Assembly (NCBI RefSeq): GCF_001747095.1
Contig: NZ_MDGP01000001.1
Location: forward strand, 1,223,001-1,287,000
Length of the DNA: 64,000 bases
DNA from: Roseivirga sp. 4D4
GTDB lineage: Bacteria; Bacteroidota; Bacteroidia; Cytophagales; Cyclobacteriaceae
Reading direction: 5' to 3'
Each line of letters begins with the position of its first letter. Within the stretch, counting starts at the first letter, position 1. Below the pieces are notes generated by a model. That model ran no database searches. It was not told the DNA's origin and saw nothing but the letters and a program-made list of their open reading frames with translations. Made by a program: the position numbers and the translations under genes. Below, piece after piece: positions 17,205-25,007 of the stretch.

Positions 17205-17762
17205 TTACTTATAAGGTTCAAAATCGAATGTAGCGGTGACTTCTACTTCATCAGCGATATTTCTCACTACAACTTTTGGAATCTTGATGTCATGGTCTTT
17301 TACCTTCACTTTAAAAACAAGACCTCCAGAGAGCTTACCTCCTGCAACTGCCAAAGTAGCCTTAGTACTCAAAGGTTTCGTTACACCGTGAACTGTAAGA
17401 TCTCCCGTCACATCGACCTCATAAGAACCTTCAGTCATTGATTTGAGCCCATCGGGGACTTCAAAAGTCCCCTTAAAAGTTGATTTAGGGTGCTTATCAG
17501 ACTCCATATAGTTCTCATTGAAGTGTTCTTGCATCAACTTCTTTTCGAACTCAAATGCTTTGATCAGCATATCAACGGCCACCTGACCTTTGGCCAAATC
17601 CACAATACTGAGCACCTTGTTGTTATGCGCTTCTATATCTTCCAGCGGTGCATGTGAGAAAAACTTGATATGACCTGTTCTGGTCAAATACCTGTCTTGA
17701 CCTTGGACTGCCATGGCAGTTAATAATAAGGTTAGTGTAAAAAGTGTTTTTATAGTTTTCAT
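17205..17762 (-). CDS. YceI-family periplasmic protein
   Basis: From ATG 17762 the product is 185 residues with a signal peptide ending near AVQGQ. An extra 15 bp of open frame upstream begins only with TTG, so the ATG is preferred. The YceI fold is shown by FFSHAPLEDIEAHNNKV, FEFEKKLMQEHFNENYMESDKHP, STFKG and the GDLTVHGVTKPL segment; these lipocalin-like proteins bind polyprenyl or amide lipids. The gene lies between the OB-fold and beta-barrel genes with spacings of under 20 bp, so it belongs to the same operon. The specific ligand is unknown. Confidence 0.9.
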   Translation of the reverse strand: MKTIKTLFTLTLLLTAMAVQGQDRYLTRTGHIKFFSHAPLEDIEAHNNKVLSIVDLAKGQVAVDMLIKAFEFEKKLMQEHFNENYMESDKHPKSTFKGTFEVPDGLKSMTEGSYEVDVTGDLTVHGVTKPLSTKATLAVAGGKLSGGLVFKVKVKDHDIKIPKVVVRNIADEVEVTATFDFEPYK

Positions 17763-17780
17763 TGTCTTAGGTTTCAATTA

Positions 17781-18206
17781 CTAGTTCGATTCAATAATTA
17801 TAGAGCGATTCAGTAGCACATCCAGTAACATACCTATGCACTCCGCTTTGATAGTTATTTCAGCATTTCCCTCAATTCTAGAGAGCTCTTCCTGATCTAA
17901 ATCAGACTCCATGGTACACTTGATGACTCCAAAACCTTCTGTCTTAAGGCTTATTATAGGCTTACTACCTTCTGTTACTTCAATGTCCGCCACTTCTCCA
18001 GTCACTTGGACTATCTTATTGAGATACTTCGTATTCGCAGTGGCTTCATTGCTATCAAACTCATTATAAAAGGGTATCGCTTGTACCTCGTATTCAGCAT
18101 CCAGCTTCCTCATAGAAGGTGCCGTCTTCAAAAAATTCGCCCAAACAAAGTATGCTGCTATAGCACCTATGATTGCGACTGCGATTAAAAGTCTTTTCTT
18201 TTTCAT
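17781..18206 (-). CDS. OB-fold (tRNA_anti-like) membrane-anchored protein
   Basis: The 141-residue product has an N-terminal signal-anchor (about 5-25, LLIAVAIIGAIAAYFVWA) and then a domain with VQVTGEVADIEVTEGSKPIISLKTEGFG, the five-strand OB pattern labelled tRNA_anti-like in Bacteroidota. Despite the family name it should sit outside the membrane. It follows the cytochrome-like lipoprotein by 6 bp and precedes YceI. A role in binding or assembling partners of that operon is inference. Confidence 0.75.
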   Translation of the reverse strand: MKKKRLLIAVAIIGAIAAYFVWANFLKTAPSMRKLDAEYEVQAIPFYNEFDSNEATANTKYLNKIVQVTGEVADIEVTEGSKPIISLKTEGFGVIKCTMESDLDQEELSRIEGNAEITIKAECIGMLLDVLLNRSIIIESN

Positions 18207-18212
18207 AATTTC

Positions 18213-19013
18213 TTAATTTCCTGATGCGCCATCATTAACCCAGCACACTATGTTAGCAATTTCTTCATTCGATAGAGATCTACCGCTTGTAGCCGGAGGC
18301 ATTGTTCTCGAGCTGGTTCTAGCTTGAATTCTTGATGCCCTTCCAAGAATGTTGGCATCATTTCTAAAATCAGGGGAAATATTACCATTATGACAGCCTG
18401 AGACTGCACAATTAGTCTGTACAATGTTTCTAATCTCCGCAAACACTACAGTAGAGCCGACCTGAGCTTGCAACTCCACTTCGCATCCGTTCGCATCCCT
18501 TACAGTTATTGCATACGCACCTGGCGCTAGATCACTAAAGTTTGATGATGCCTGGAAGGCACCGTCATCTACCTTATATTCATAAGGTTGTACGCCATCC
18601 GCAGCAGTCACTTGTATGGTGCCTCCTGGCACATTACAGTCACTTTCCGTAGTCGCTAAGGTAGCATTGACACCATCCTGATTTCTGACCTGCAGCTCAA
18701 TTTCTGCGGTGCAGCCTAGGTCAGTATCAGTGGCTATAACCGTATACACACCTGCTTCAAGGTTTTCAAATACCGGTGAGGACTGACTGGCACTGGACGC
18801 AATTTGGTAAGTATAGTTTCCAGAACCTCCGGTTACGGCTACCGTAAATCCCCCATCACTCTGACCACAATTCGAGTCAACCTGACTGGTGGCTGCAATG
18901 CTAAGTACATTAGTACAATCTGTTGTGTCTGGCAGTGGTTCTTTATCATTGGTACAGGCCCATGTGAGCAGTGTCGCCATGGATAGTATCAAGAAGAGTT
19001 TAATCTGTTTCAT
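18213..19013 (-). CDS. SprB-repeat lipoprotein with cytochrome c-like C-terminus
   Basis: Starting at ATG 19013 the protein has 266 residues with lipobox TWAC (C20); an ATG-less 75-bp extension upstream is not needed. Two SprB-type repeats follow (about 35-110 and 114-186; GSGNYTYQ, VQPYEYKVDDGAFQ, PGAYAITVRDANGC). The C-terminus (190-266) looks like a small cytochrome c: C202-AVSG-C207-H208, a likely axial Met in RTMPP (M238) and a SLSNEEIANIVCWVNDGA helix. The haem motif is CX4CH, not CXXCH, so covalent haem attachment is uncertain. It is first in a four-gene operon. Confidence 0.75.
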   Translation of the reverse strand: MKQIKLFLILSMATLLTWACTNDKEPLPDTTDCTNVLSIAATSQVDSNCGQSDGGFTVAVTGGSGNYTYQIASSASQSSPVFENLEAGVYTVIATDTDLGCTAEIELQVRNQDGVNATLATTESDCNVPGGTIQVTAADGVQPYEYKVDDGAFQASSNFSDLAPGAYAITVRDANGCEVELQAQVGSTVVFAEIRNIVQTNCAVSGCHNGNISPDFRNDANILGRASRIQARTSSRTMPPATSGRSLSNEEIANIVCWVNDGASGN

Positions 19014-19098
19014 TGAGTTAGTGTTATGGTTTGTAGTTATTACAGTCAGAGGTTTAAAAAGGCTGCGTACTTTCATTTTTAATTTCAACTGAAGTCGT

Positions 19099-19124
19099 TT
19101 TTGTGTTTTATCAACACAAAATTA
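19099..19124 (-). promoter_or_regulatory. candidate promoter of the SprB/YceI operon with an overlapping dyad
   Basis: On the minus strand TAATTTTG (19124-19117) matches the TAnnTTTG -7 consensus. It overlaps one arm of a 9-bp inverted repeat, TTTTGTGTT (19099-19107) and AACACAAAA (19113-19121). A 5' leader of about 95 nt before the ATG at 19013 would result. The nearest TTTG upstream (19154-19151) is somewhat too far for a standard -33. Confidence 0.4.
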
Positions 19125-19174
19125 TCTCATCCGAACAGGGCCGACTAGCACAAATCCGGTGAATGCATTAACAT

Positions 19175-19224
19175 TTCCGACAAATATTCAGAGGGTTTCG
19201 ATAGTCTAAGACAATTCCGACAAA
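19175..19224. promoter_or_regulatory. direct repeats TTCCGACAAA 40 bp apart
   Basis: Identical 10-mers lie at 19175-19184 and 19215-19224, exactly 40 bp apart (about four helical turns), upstream of the candidate -7 element and just after the end of an AraC-type regulator gene. AraC-family proteins bind direct repeats, so this could be the regulator's site on the SprB/YceI operon. Inference from position and spacing. Confidence 0.45.
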
Positions 19225-19237
19225 GACAGGCAAGTCT

Positions 19238-20905
19238 CTATCTGATCAATTCGGAAGGACTAGAACCAAATTCCTTTTTAAAGACTTTGGAGAAATAAGA
19301 TGGGTTGGAAAAACCTGCCTGAAAAGCTATCTCAGACACATTTAATGTATTATTAAACAACAACTCCTTGGCACGATGTAACCGCACGGAGGAAATCAGC
19401 TGATTGGGAGATTTATTCGTTATCGCTTTTAACTTCCGTTGCACCTGACGCTCACTAACACCGATCTCTTTGCACAGCTTCTCTACCCCAAAAAATTCAT
19501 CACTCAAATTTTTCTCTATCACTTGCAACACGTTCTCTAAGAAGGAGTCATTTTGAGGCAAGGCCCTTCGCTCGTTATCTAAAGGAGAGACTTCGACCTC
19601 CAAATGATCAGTTGCAAGGAACAATGGAAGAGATTCTCCTGTAATCGGTTCAATGATAGTCTTATGCTCTTTTAAATTAAGTCCGGCTCCAGAAAGCAAA
19701 AACTTAACAGGTTGTGTAATTAAAATTTGGTTAGGTCCAGCTGGTTTTAGGATAGATTCGATTAGCAGCTTGGTTTGGTCATTTATAAAGTGAGTCTCAT
19801 TCGTCAAACTCTCTTTGATATGAACCCCCACAGAAAGCTGAATATTCAGTCGAGACATTGTACTGATTAGATCAATACCACAATGAACGGCTTTACTTGG
19901 GCCTTCGAAAATAGCTGTAAAAGTCTTTTGGTTATACTGAACAATCTGCCCTCTATATTGAATAACAAGATTTCTAATTATCTCCTGTGGATTTGGGCCG
20001 GTCTTGCTTGACTGCACCACATTCGCAGCCAACAGGGTGTAAAGTCTTTCTCCATAAATCTTTGCTGGCTGAACATTGGTAATAAACGCTTTCATCTCGT
20101 TTAATACTCTAGAAGTATCACCCACCCAAAATAAGTGATCATTGCCCTCAAGCTCAACGAACTTTGACCCTCTAATCCGTTCAGCAATAAACCTTCCCTC
20201 TTCTATATGCACATCAACGTCATGCTTGCGCTGCATAATTAAAGTAGGCACCCTGATTGAGCCCAAAATATTAATGATATCAACTTCAGTATTCATTTTG
20301 GTCAGTACCATGGCAGCACTAGGACTAGCACCAGAACGAAAATAGTTGGCCAGCCAGCTCATGAATACATCATCATTAGCTTTCGAGGGAGCAAGAGACT
20401 CTAGGTTCATTCTCCCACTGCCCCATCCATTCTCTATCATGTCGTAAACTGCCTGGCGCTCTTCATCTGTGGGAGCCCAGGGATATTCAGGGGCATACCT
20501 ACGTTTAGCAAATATTCCAAAAGTGATTAAGGAGATTACCCTATTCGGATAAGTAGCAGCGAATAGTGCCGATACACATCCACCTTCAGAATGTCCAAAC
20601 AAAACAGCTTTCTCTGAGCCGATCGCATCCATTACAGCTCGAATATCGTCCATTCGCTCTTCCAAGGTAGACAGTTCAACTACCCTATCAGATAAACCTG
20701 TCCCTCGCTTATCAAAAAGAACAACTCTACATATTTTGCCAAGTTCCTGGAGAAAATTCACCAGCTCCGGACATGACCACATCCAATCAATATTGGACAC
20801 CCACCCTGGGATGTATACTAAGTCAACTGATCCCGTACCAAAAACTTGGTAGGCAATGTTGATTCGGCCACTTTTTGTATATCGGGTGACAGGCTTTTGA
20901 GACAT
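19238..20905 (-). CDS. alpha/beta hydrolase / degenerate nucleotide-cyclase / AraC HTH fusion regulator
   Basis: The 555-residue protein joins three domains. Residues 1-280 are an alpha/beta hydrolase (nucleophile S106 in GHSEGG, D229, H257; opening IAYQVFGTGSVDLVYIPGW). Residues about 283-435 align by eye with class III adenylate/guanylate cyclases that follow such hydrolases in actinobacteria, but the metal Asp of FTDIVGST is N295 (LAANVVQSS) and the Gly-Asp of the second metal motif is N325-Q326, so cyclase activity should be lost. Residues 455-555 are an AraC-type HTH. It is cytoplasmic and probably a ligand-responsive transcription factor for the operon downstream. Confidence 0.85.
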   Translation of the reverse strand: MSQKPVTRYTKSGRINIAYQVFGTGSVDLVYIPGWVSNIDWMWSCPELVNFLQELGKICRVVLFDKRGTGLSDRVVELSTLEERMDDIRAVMDAIGSEKAVLFGHSEGGCVSALFAATYPNRVISLITFGIFAKRRYAPEYPWAPTDEERQAVYDMIENGWGSGRMNLESLAPSKANDDVFMSWLANYFRSGASPSAAMVLTKMNTEVDIINILGSIRVPTLIMQRKHDVDVHIEEGRFIAERIRGSKFVELEGNDHLFWVGDTSRVLNEMKAFITNVQPAKIYGERLYTLLAANVVQSSKTGPNPQEIIRNLVIQYRGQIVQYNQKTFTAIFEGPSKAVHCGIDLISTMSRLNIQLSVGVHIKESLTNETHFINDQTKLLIESILKPAGPNQILITQPVKFLLSGAGLNLKEHKTIIEPITGESLPLFLATDHLEVEVSPLDNERRALPQNDSFLENVLQVIEKNLSDEFFGVEKLCKEIGVSERQVQRKLKAITNKSPNQLISSVRLHRAKELLFNNTLNVSEIAFQAGFSNPSYFSKVFKKEFGSSPSELIR

Positions 20906-20930
20906 TCTTAACGCTTATTAATTCTATATC

Positions 20931-20952
20931 TAAGCTGTAGAAACACAGCTTA
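20931..20952. promoter_or_regulatory. inverted repeat upstream of the fusion-regulator gene
   Basis: TAAGCTGT (20931-20938) and ACAGCTTA (20945-20952) form a perfect 8-bp dyad with a 6-nt spacer, 26-47 bp before the ATG at 20905. No T run follows on either strand, so an operator is likelier than a terminator. Confidence 0.4.
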
Positions 20953-21025
20953 ACAAAAGATACAAATTGATGTCTAAAATAGTAAGGCGGGAGTCTGAGA
21001 ATCTCAAATTGATTGCAAGGAATGT

Positions 21026-21502
21026 CTAGAAGATATTAGTGAAGAAAATCCAGGCCATCCAACCGGAGGCGATTAATTTAATCAGCACTCCAACCGCAAA
21101 GCCAACGAAAGCACCAAATGCAGCTCTTAGGGCTTGTTTATTAGTGGCCTTCCCCGTACTCATCTCACCCAAAAAAGCACCAATAAAGGGTCCGAGAATT
21201 ATTCCTAGTGGGCCAAAGAACAAACCTACAATCAAGCCAATTGTGCTACCCCATACACCTCGCTTGGTACCTCCGAACTTTTTGGTGCCGTAAACAGGAA
21301 CCACATAGTCTAATGCCGTAACCCCTGCAGCTACTAGCCCCCATAACCACAAAGTATCTGAATCAAAGGGAGACTTTTCAGTCCATTCAAGCAGTAATAT
21401 GCCAATGAAGCTAACAGGAGGGCCGGGAATAATTGGAAGAAAACACCCAAGAATACCCACAATCATACAGATTGACCCTAAAATGACGAGAATAATATCC
21501 AT
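21026..21502 (-). CDS. DUF456-family membrane protein
   Basis: The 158-residue protein has four or five hydrophobic segments, opening with IILVILGSICMIVGILGCFLPIIPGPP, the hallmark of DUF456, and ending with a glycine-rich membrane region (GLIVGLFFGPLGIILGPFIGAFLGE). The family is widespread and of unknown function, possibly a small-molecule transporter or membrane-stress protein. It is divergent from the HEAT-like gene with 55 bp between starts. Family call is firm, function unknown. Confidence 0.85.
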   Translation of the reverse strand: MDIILVILGSICMIVGILGCFLPIIPGPPVSFIGILLLEWTEKSPFDSDTLWLWGLVAAGVTALDYVVPVYGTKKFGGTKRGVWGSTIGLIVGLFFGPLGIILGPFIGAFLGEMSTGKATNKQALRAAFGAFVGFAVGVLIKLIASGWMAWIFFTNIF

Positions 21503-21557
21503 TCAATTTTGCTTTTGACCGAAATTAAAGATGCCTAAATTTCACTGATATAAAAAT

Positions 21558-22076
21558 ATGGACCTGAGAAAACAACTCTTAAAAGAACACTCAAAAGAGA
21601 ATACCGCATTAATCGTATCATACATTGAAGCTCATCCCGGAAAGGTTGACGATTTAATGGATATATTCTTAAATGAATCCTACCGGCTTATTCAAAGGTC
21701 TGCCTGGGTAGTCGGTGATTTAGGACGGTCAAGGCCTGACTGGATTAAACCCTACACTCCTCAAATGATTCAGAACCTAAAAAACCCAGACGTCCATGTA
21801 GCTGCCAAGCGCAATACTATGCGCTACCTACAAGAAATCGAACTCGAGGAAGATGTTTGGGGTGATTTATTGGATATCGCCATGAAGTTCCTGTCCAAAA
21901 ATGACGAGACAGTCGCAGTGAAAGTATTCTCGATGACGGTGGCCTACAACATCATCAAAAACATTCCTGAGCTCAAGGATGAATTACGCATTGTGATAGA
22001 AGACCAGCTCCCTTATGGTACAGCGGGATTTAAAAACAGAGGGCAGAAAATCATTTCTGCCCTAAACAAACTTTGA
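21558..22076 (+). CDS. HEAT-repeat-like helical protein
   Basis: The 172-residue product is predicted all-helical, with repeat-like units of about 35 residues (SYRLIQRSAWVVGDLGRSRPDWI, HVAAKRNTMRYLQEIELEE, TVAVKVFSMTVAYNIIKNIPE), resembling HEAT or DNA-glycosylase-type ARM repeats. There is no signal, so it is cytoplasmic. Homologues in Bacteroidota are often left as hypothetical. It is convergent with msrA, one base apart at the stops. A protein-binding role is likely; the partner is unknown. Confidence 0.7.
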   Translation: MDLRKQLLKEHSKENTALIVSYIEAHPGKVDDLMDIFLNESYRLIQRSAWVVGDLGRSRPDWIKPYTPQMIQNLKNPDVHVAAKRNTMRYLQEIELEEDVWGDLLDIAMKFLSKNDETVAVKVFSMTVAYNIIKNIPELKDELRIVIEDQLPYGTAGFKNRGQKIISALNKL

Positions 22077-22077
22077 A

Positions 22078-22734
22078 TTATTTCTCTGTCTTATACTTCG
22101 CCTTGATCTTGTCAGGAAAGTACTTTTTCAACTTCTTGACTTTGGGGATGGCCACTTGAATGATGTAAGGGTTACCAGGGTTCAATTCGTAATAATCCTG
22201 GTGATAGTCTTCAGCCATCCAGAATTTATCATATGCCTCAACAGTCGTGGCAATTTTCTCCTTATACTTTCCCGAGTCAGTCAATTTCTGAATGATCGAC
22301 TCGGCAGCTTTCTTTTGAGCTTCATCATGGTAGAATACAACGGCTCTATATTGTGCACCTCGATCTGGCCCTTGGCCATTCACCTGTGTTGGGTAATGAC
22401 TAATAAAAAAGATATCAAGCAACTCTTGATAGCTTATGACCTCTGGATCATAAATAATCTGAATGGCCTCTGCATGAGTCGATTTACCATAACTCACCTG
22501 ACGGTAAGTTGGGTTTTCTTCCTTGCCACCAGTGTAGCCAGAATAAACATCTTTCACACCAATTACCCTTTCAAAGACGGCCTCGGTACACCAGAAGCAC
22601 CCTCCTGCAAAAGTGGCAATGGCGTCTCCGTCCTGAGCTTCTAAGGCAACAAGTTTAGTCTGTCCATCTTGAGCACAAGAGCTCATTGATAAATTGAAGA
22701 CAACTGATATTAATATTGAATAGATTCCCTGCAT
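22078..22734 (-). CDS. msrA: peptide-methionine (S)-S-oxide reductase, lipoprotein form
   Basis: The 218-residue protein has a lipoprotein signal (SMSSC, C20) and a full MsrA domain with catalytic C46 in AGGCFWCTEAVF, the substrate-pocket region GYTGGKEENPTYRQVSYGKSTHAEA and DQGxQYR-like GPDRGAQYRAVVFY. It reduces the S epimer of methionine sulfoxide in proteins at the envelope. It is in line with the MazG-like and MsrB genes (same strand, short gaps), and both Msr enzymes carry export signals, so they probably repair the same periplasmic or outer-membrane proteins. Confidence 0.95.
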   Translation of the reverse strand: MQGIYSILISVVFNLSMSSCAQDGQTKLVALEAQDGDAIATFAGGCFWCTEAVFERVIGVKDVYSGYTGGKEENPTYRQVSYGKSTHAEAIQIIYDPEVISYQELLDIFFISHYPTQVNGQGPDRGAQYRAVVFYHDEAQKKAAESIIQKLTDSGKYKEKIATTVEAYDKFWMAEDYHQDYYELNPGNPYIIQVAIPKVKKLKKYFPDKIKAKYKTEK

Positions 22735-22788
22735 TTCTTTCCTATAATCGTTTCAGGTTCCCTAACGATCTGCACAGGTCAAAAGTTT

Positions 22789-23265
22789 TCAGAGATGGTC
22801 AGCTAAAATGCTTTTTAAATCAGCAGGTGAGTAATTAACTGACTTGAGCGTCTTGTTGTCTCCTTTTCGATACACCAAAAAGTGCCCGTCAGACTCCTCA
22901 ATGTAACTTTCCGTACCATCCTTTTGCTGGTAATGGGCTCTGGTGGCTTCTGCCTCTTCCATAGTCTTGCAAGTCTTACTCATGTTTGATCTTTGTACCT
23001 CATCAAACAGTGTCTTAAACTTGTCACCTAAACCAAATTCCAGAATAGCCCCAGAAAGTACATACTGTATATCGGCCAATGCATCTGCTACTTCTACTAA
23101 GTCGTTATCGGCAATTGCCTCTTCCAACTCTTTCAGTTCTTCAGCAATCAAAGAAACTCTAAGCTTGCACCTGTCTGCAGAAGGAATTTGTGGTGATGGT
23201 AAAATCGGGTGTTTAAAAGTTTTGTGAAATTCAGCTACGCTGTTGAGTGCTTTCGGTTCTTCCAT
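22789..23265 (-). CDS. MazG-like nucleotide pyrophosphohydrolase
   Basis: The 158-residue cytoplasmic protein has an all-alpha NTP-PPase core with the metal-binding pattern AEELKELEEAIADNDLVEVADALADIQYVLSGA (about 32-65), including the EExxE and ExxD motifs. Residues 100-158 form a tail typical of the phosphoribosyl-ATP-pyrophosphatase-like branch. It probably hydrolyses non-canonical NTPs. It lies between msrA and msrB, separated from msrB by a terminator, so it can be expressed on its own. Confidence 0.85.
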   Translation of the reverse strand: MEEPKALNSVAEFHKTFKHPILPSPQIPSADRCKLRVSLIAEELKELEEAIADNDLVEVADALADIQYVLSGAILEFGLGDKFKTLFDEVQRSNMSKTCKTMEEAEATRAHYQQKDGTESYIEESDGHFLVYRKGDNKTLKSVNYSPADLKSILADHL

Positions 23266-23273
23266 AAGTCAAA

Positions 23274-23298
23274 TAAAAAAGGCCTGATAAATCAGGCC
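23274..23298 (-). terminator. intrinsic terminator after msrB
   Basis: The stem GGCCTGA (23281-23287) pairs with TCAGGCC (23292-23298) around a TAAA loop. On the minus strand it is followed by a run of six T. It lies 31 bp after the msrB stop and just upstream of the MazG-like start. Confidence 0.85.
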
Positions 23299-23328
23299 AA
23301 TGTTAATCAAATATTTTGTTCTCCTGAA

Positions 23329-23871
23329 TTAGTTCTCAGGTTTTTTAAATTTTGGAGGCTCTTCGCCTTCTGGTACAAAAATGAGAGCTGCCGAATTCAA
23401 GCAATAGCGCTTCCCTGTGGGTTCAGGACCATCATCAAATACGTGTCCCAAATGCGAACCACTTTTGCTATCCACCACTTCCCATCTTACCATTCCGAAA
23501 GTGGTATCCTTCACCAATTTGATGGCATCATCATCTATAGGTTTCCAAAAACTTGGCCACCCTGAGTAGGAGTTATACTTCGTCTCAGAACTAAAAACGG
23601 GTTGAAGCGAAGCAGCAGAATAATAAGTTCCTTTCTCATAGAACTTATTCAGTTTTCCTGTGAATGCACGTTCGGTACCCTGTTCTCTAAGGATATGATA
23701 TTGTTCTGGTGTCAACCTCTTCTTCCATTCCTCTTCTGACAATTGGATCTCGTATTTCTCTGACTGATCCTTTTGTTTATCCTGAGACACGCTTTCTTGT
23801 CCTTTCAAAGCAAAAAAGCTAGTTGCCAGTATAACCACAAGTCCTGACAACAAGATTACTTTAGACTTCAT
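23329..23871 (-). CDS. msrB: peptide-methionine (R)-S-oxide reductase, exported
   Basis: The 180-residue protein has an N-terminal signal or anchor (about 4-24), a coiled linker and an MsrB domain (about 45-170) with [19 protein letters not shown] and catalytic C157 in [11 protein letters not shown]. The structural zinc site is missing: the positions normally occupied by two CxxC pairs read YSAAS (84-88) and SKSGS (135-139). Zinc-free MsrB enzymes are known. It acts on methionine-R-sulfoxide, complementary to MsrA encoded two genes downstream. The export signal points to the periplasm. Confidence 0.93.
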   Translation of the reverse strand: MKSKVILLSGLVVILATSFFALKGQESVSQDKQKDQSEKYEIQLSEEEWKKRLTPEQYHILREQGTERAFTGKLNKFYEKGTYYSAASLQPVFSSETKYNSYSGWPSFWKPIDDDAIKLVKDTTFGMVRWEVVDSKSGSHLGHVFDDGPEPTGKRYCLNSAALIFVPEGEEPPKFKKPEN

Positions 23872-23932
23872 ATGAATAATTTTAAACTGCTAACCTTATA
23901 TACGAACAAAAGGTTTGTCTCGGATTGAGTTA

Positions 23933-24856
23933 TTAGGAAAATTGTCTACCAAGAGAAGTCTTGCTGACAATTTCATCGGACTGTGATTCGATTGGAGCTG
24001 GTTTTACTCCTTGAAAATCAATTTTTGCTAGTTTGGACCTTTTCCAAGGCATCACAACACTCCTGGCTGTCTTAGATAATTTGTCTACTCCTGAAAGCAG
24101 CTTAGCATGCAAAGGTTTATCATTCTCAAAGAGCACCGTTGAGAGAGCTCCAGGCTTCAAGACTCTTTTGAAGTCATCATAGATGAATTTCTGATCGGCT
24201 TTAGCATACTTATTAATGGGGTCGAAAGAAAACATTGCATCTATTGCCCCATCTTCGAATGGCAACTTGCCATTATCTGCCAGAATTAAAACCGTGTTTT
24301 CTTTCAGTTCAGCCTCGATAGACTTTAGTTTTCTTAGGTCGAACTCCACATGAATATATCGCTTATACCTTGTTTCAAAAACCAGATTATAAATAGCATC
24401 AATATCATTGGCACATATCGAAACGAAGTTTTCTCCAGTTTTAGGATAGTTGGCCCTCAGGGAAGTAACCCGATCAGGGCTGAGCATTTCGAGTTTCTTA
24501 GACGAACTCGTGACCACTTGTTCATTCACTGTGTTCAACTCATACCTTGACTCAAAGTCATCAATCACATTTTGACTCACTCTTTTGAGATAGTTTTCCG
24601 TACGATTTTTTGCAACTATCGCGGTCTCTCTCTTGAGGTAAAAGATATTATCAAATACTGGATAGATATAACTCTGATGCTCTGTAACAAGTGCGCGAGT
24701 GAGTTTTGTAGAGACTAATATTCCGGGGTGGAAATACAGTTCGCGTCTACCAATTCGTTCATTTACATTTTCCAATTCCTGTTCGGAAAGGAAACGCAAC
24801 TTTCGACCGGTAAACGGACAGCTTAGATAGGAATAGTAGTCAGTGTCTTGTAGCAT
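23933..24856 (-). CDS. methyltransferase-like protein with degenerate SAM motif I
   Basis: The 307-residue protein starts with a Trm112-like segment (YLSCPFTGRKLRFL), the zinc-ribbon-like opening of many SAM methyltransferases. The C-terminal half has a recognisable motif region, LADNGKLPFEDGAIDAMFSFDPINKYA and FKRVLKPGALSTVLFE, as in type 11 methyltransferases. The glycine-rich SAM motif I is not visible; the matching place reads FVSICANDIDAI. It may therefore bind something other than SAM or be inactive. Substrate unknown; single-gene unit between msrB and a small gene. Confidence 0.6.
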   Translation of the reverse strand: MLQDTDYYSYLSCPFTGRKLRFLSEQELENVNERIGRRELYFHPGILVSTKLTRALVTEHQSYIYPVFDNIFYLKRETAIVAKNRTENYLKRVSQNVIDDFESRYELNTVNEQVVTSSSKKLEMLSPDRVTSLRANYPKTGENFVSICANDIDAIYNLVFETRYKRYIHVEFDLRKLKSIEAELKENTVLILADNGKLPFEDGAIDAMFSFDPINKYAKADQKFIYDDFKRVLKPGALSTVLFENDKPLHAKLLSGVDKLSKTARSVVMPWKRSKLAKIDFQGVKPAPIESQSDEIVSKTSLGRQFS

Positions 24857-24940
24857 AAATGCTTTAATTGATAATAGTACGGTTAAGTAGTCAATAACCC
24901 TACCAATCGATCAAAGCTTAAAATTAACTGTTCACATGCA

Positions 24941-24978
24941 CAAAAACGAATTTCGAATTCTCTTTTTGGGAAATTCGT
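24941..24978 (-). terminator. intrinsic terminator after the 61-residue protein gene
   Basis: ACGAATTTC (24946-24954) and GAAATTCGT (24970-24978) form a 9-bp stem. On the minus strand the hairpin is followed by TTTTTG, 30 bp after the stop at 25008. Confidence 0.65.
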
Positions 24979-25007
24979 CTTAATTCGAAACAGCCTTGAT
25001 GAAAGAC

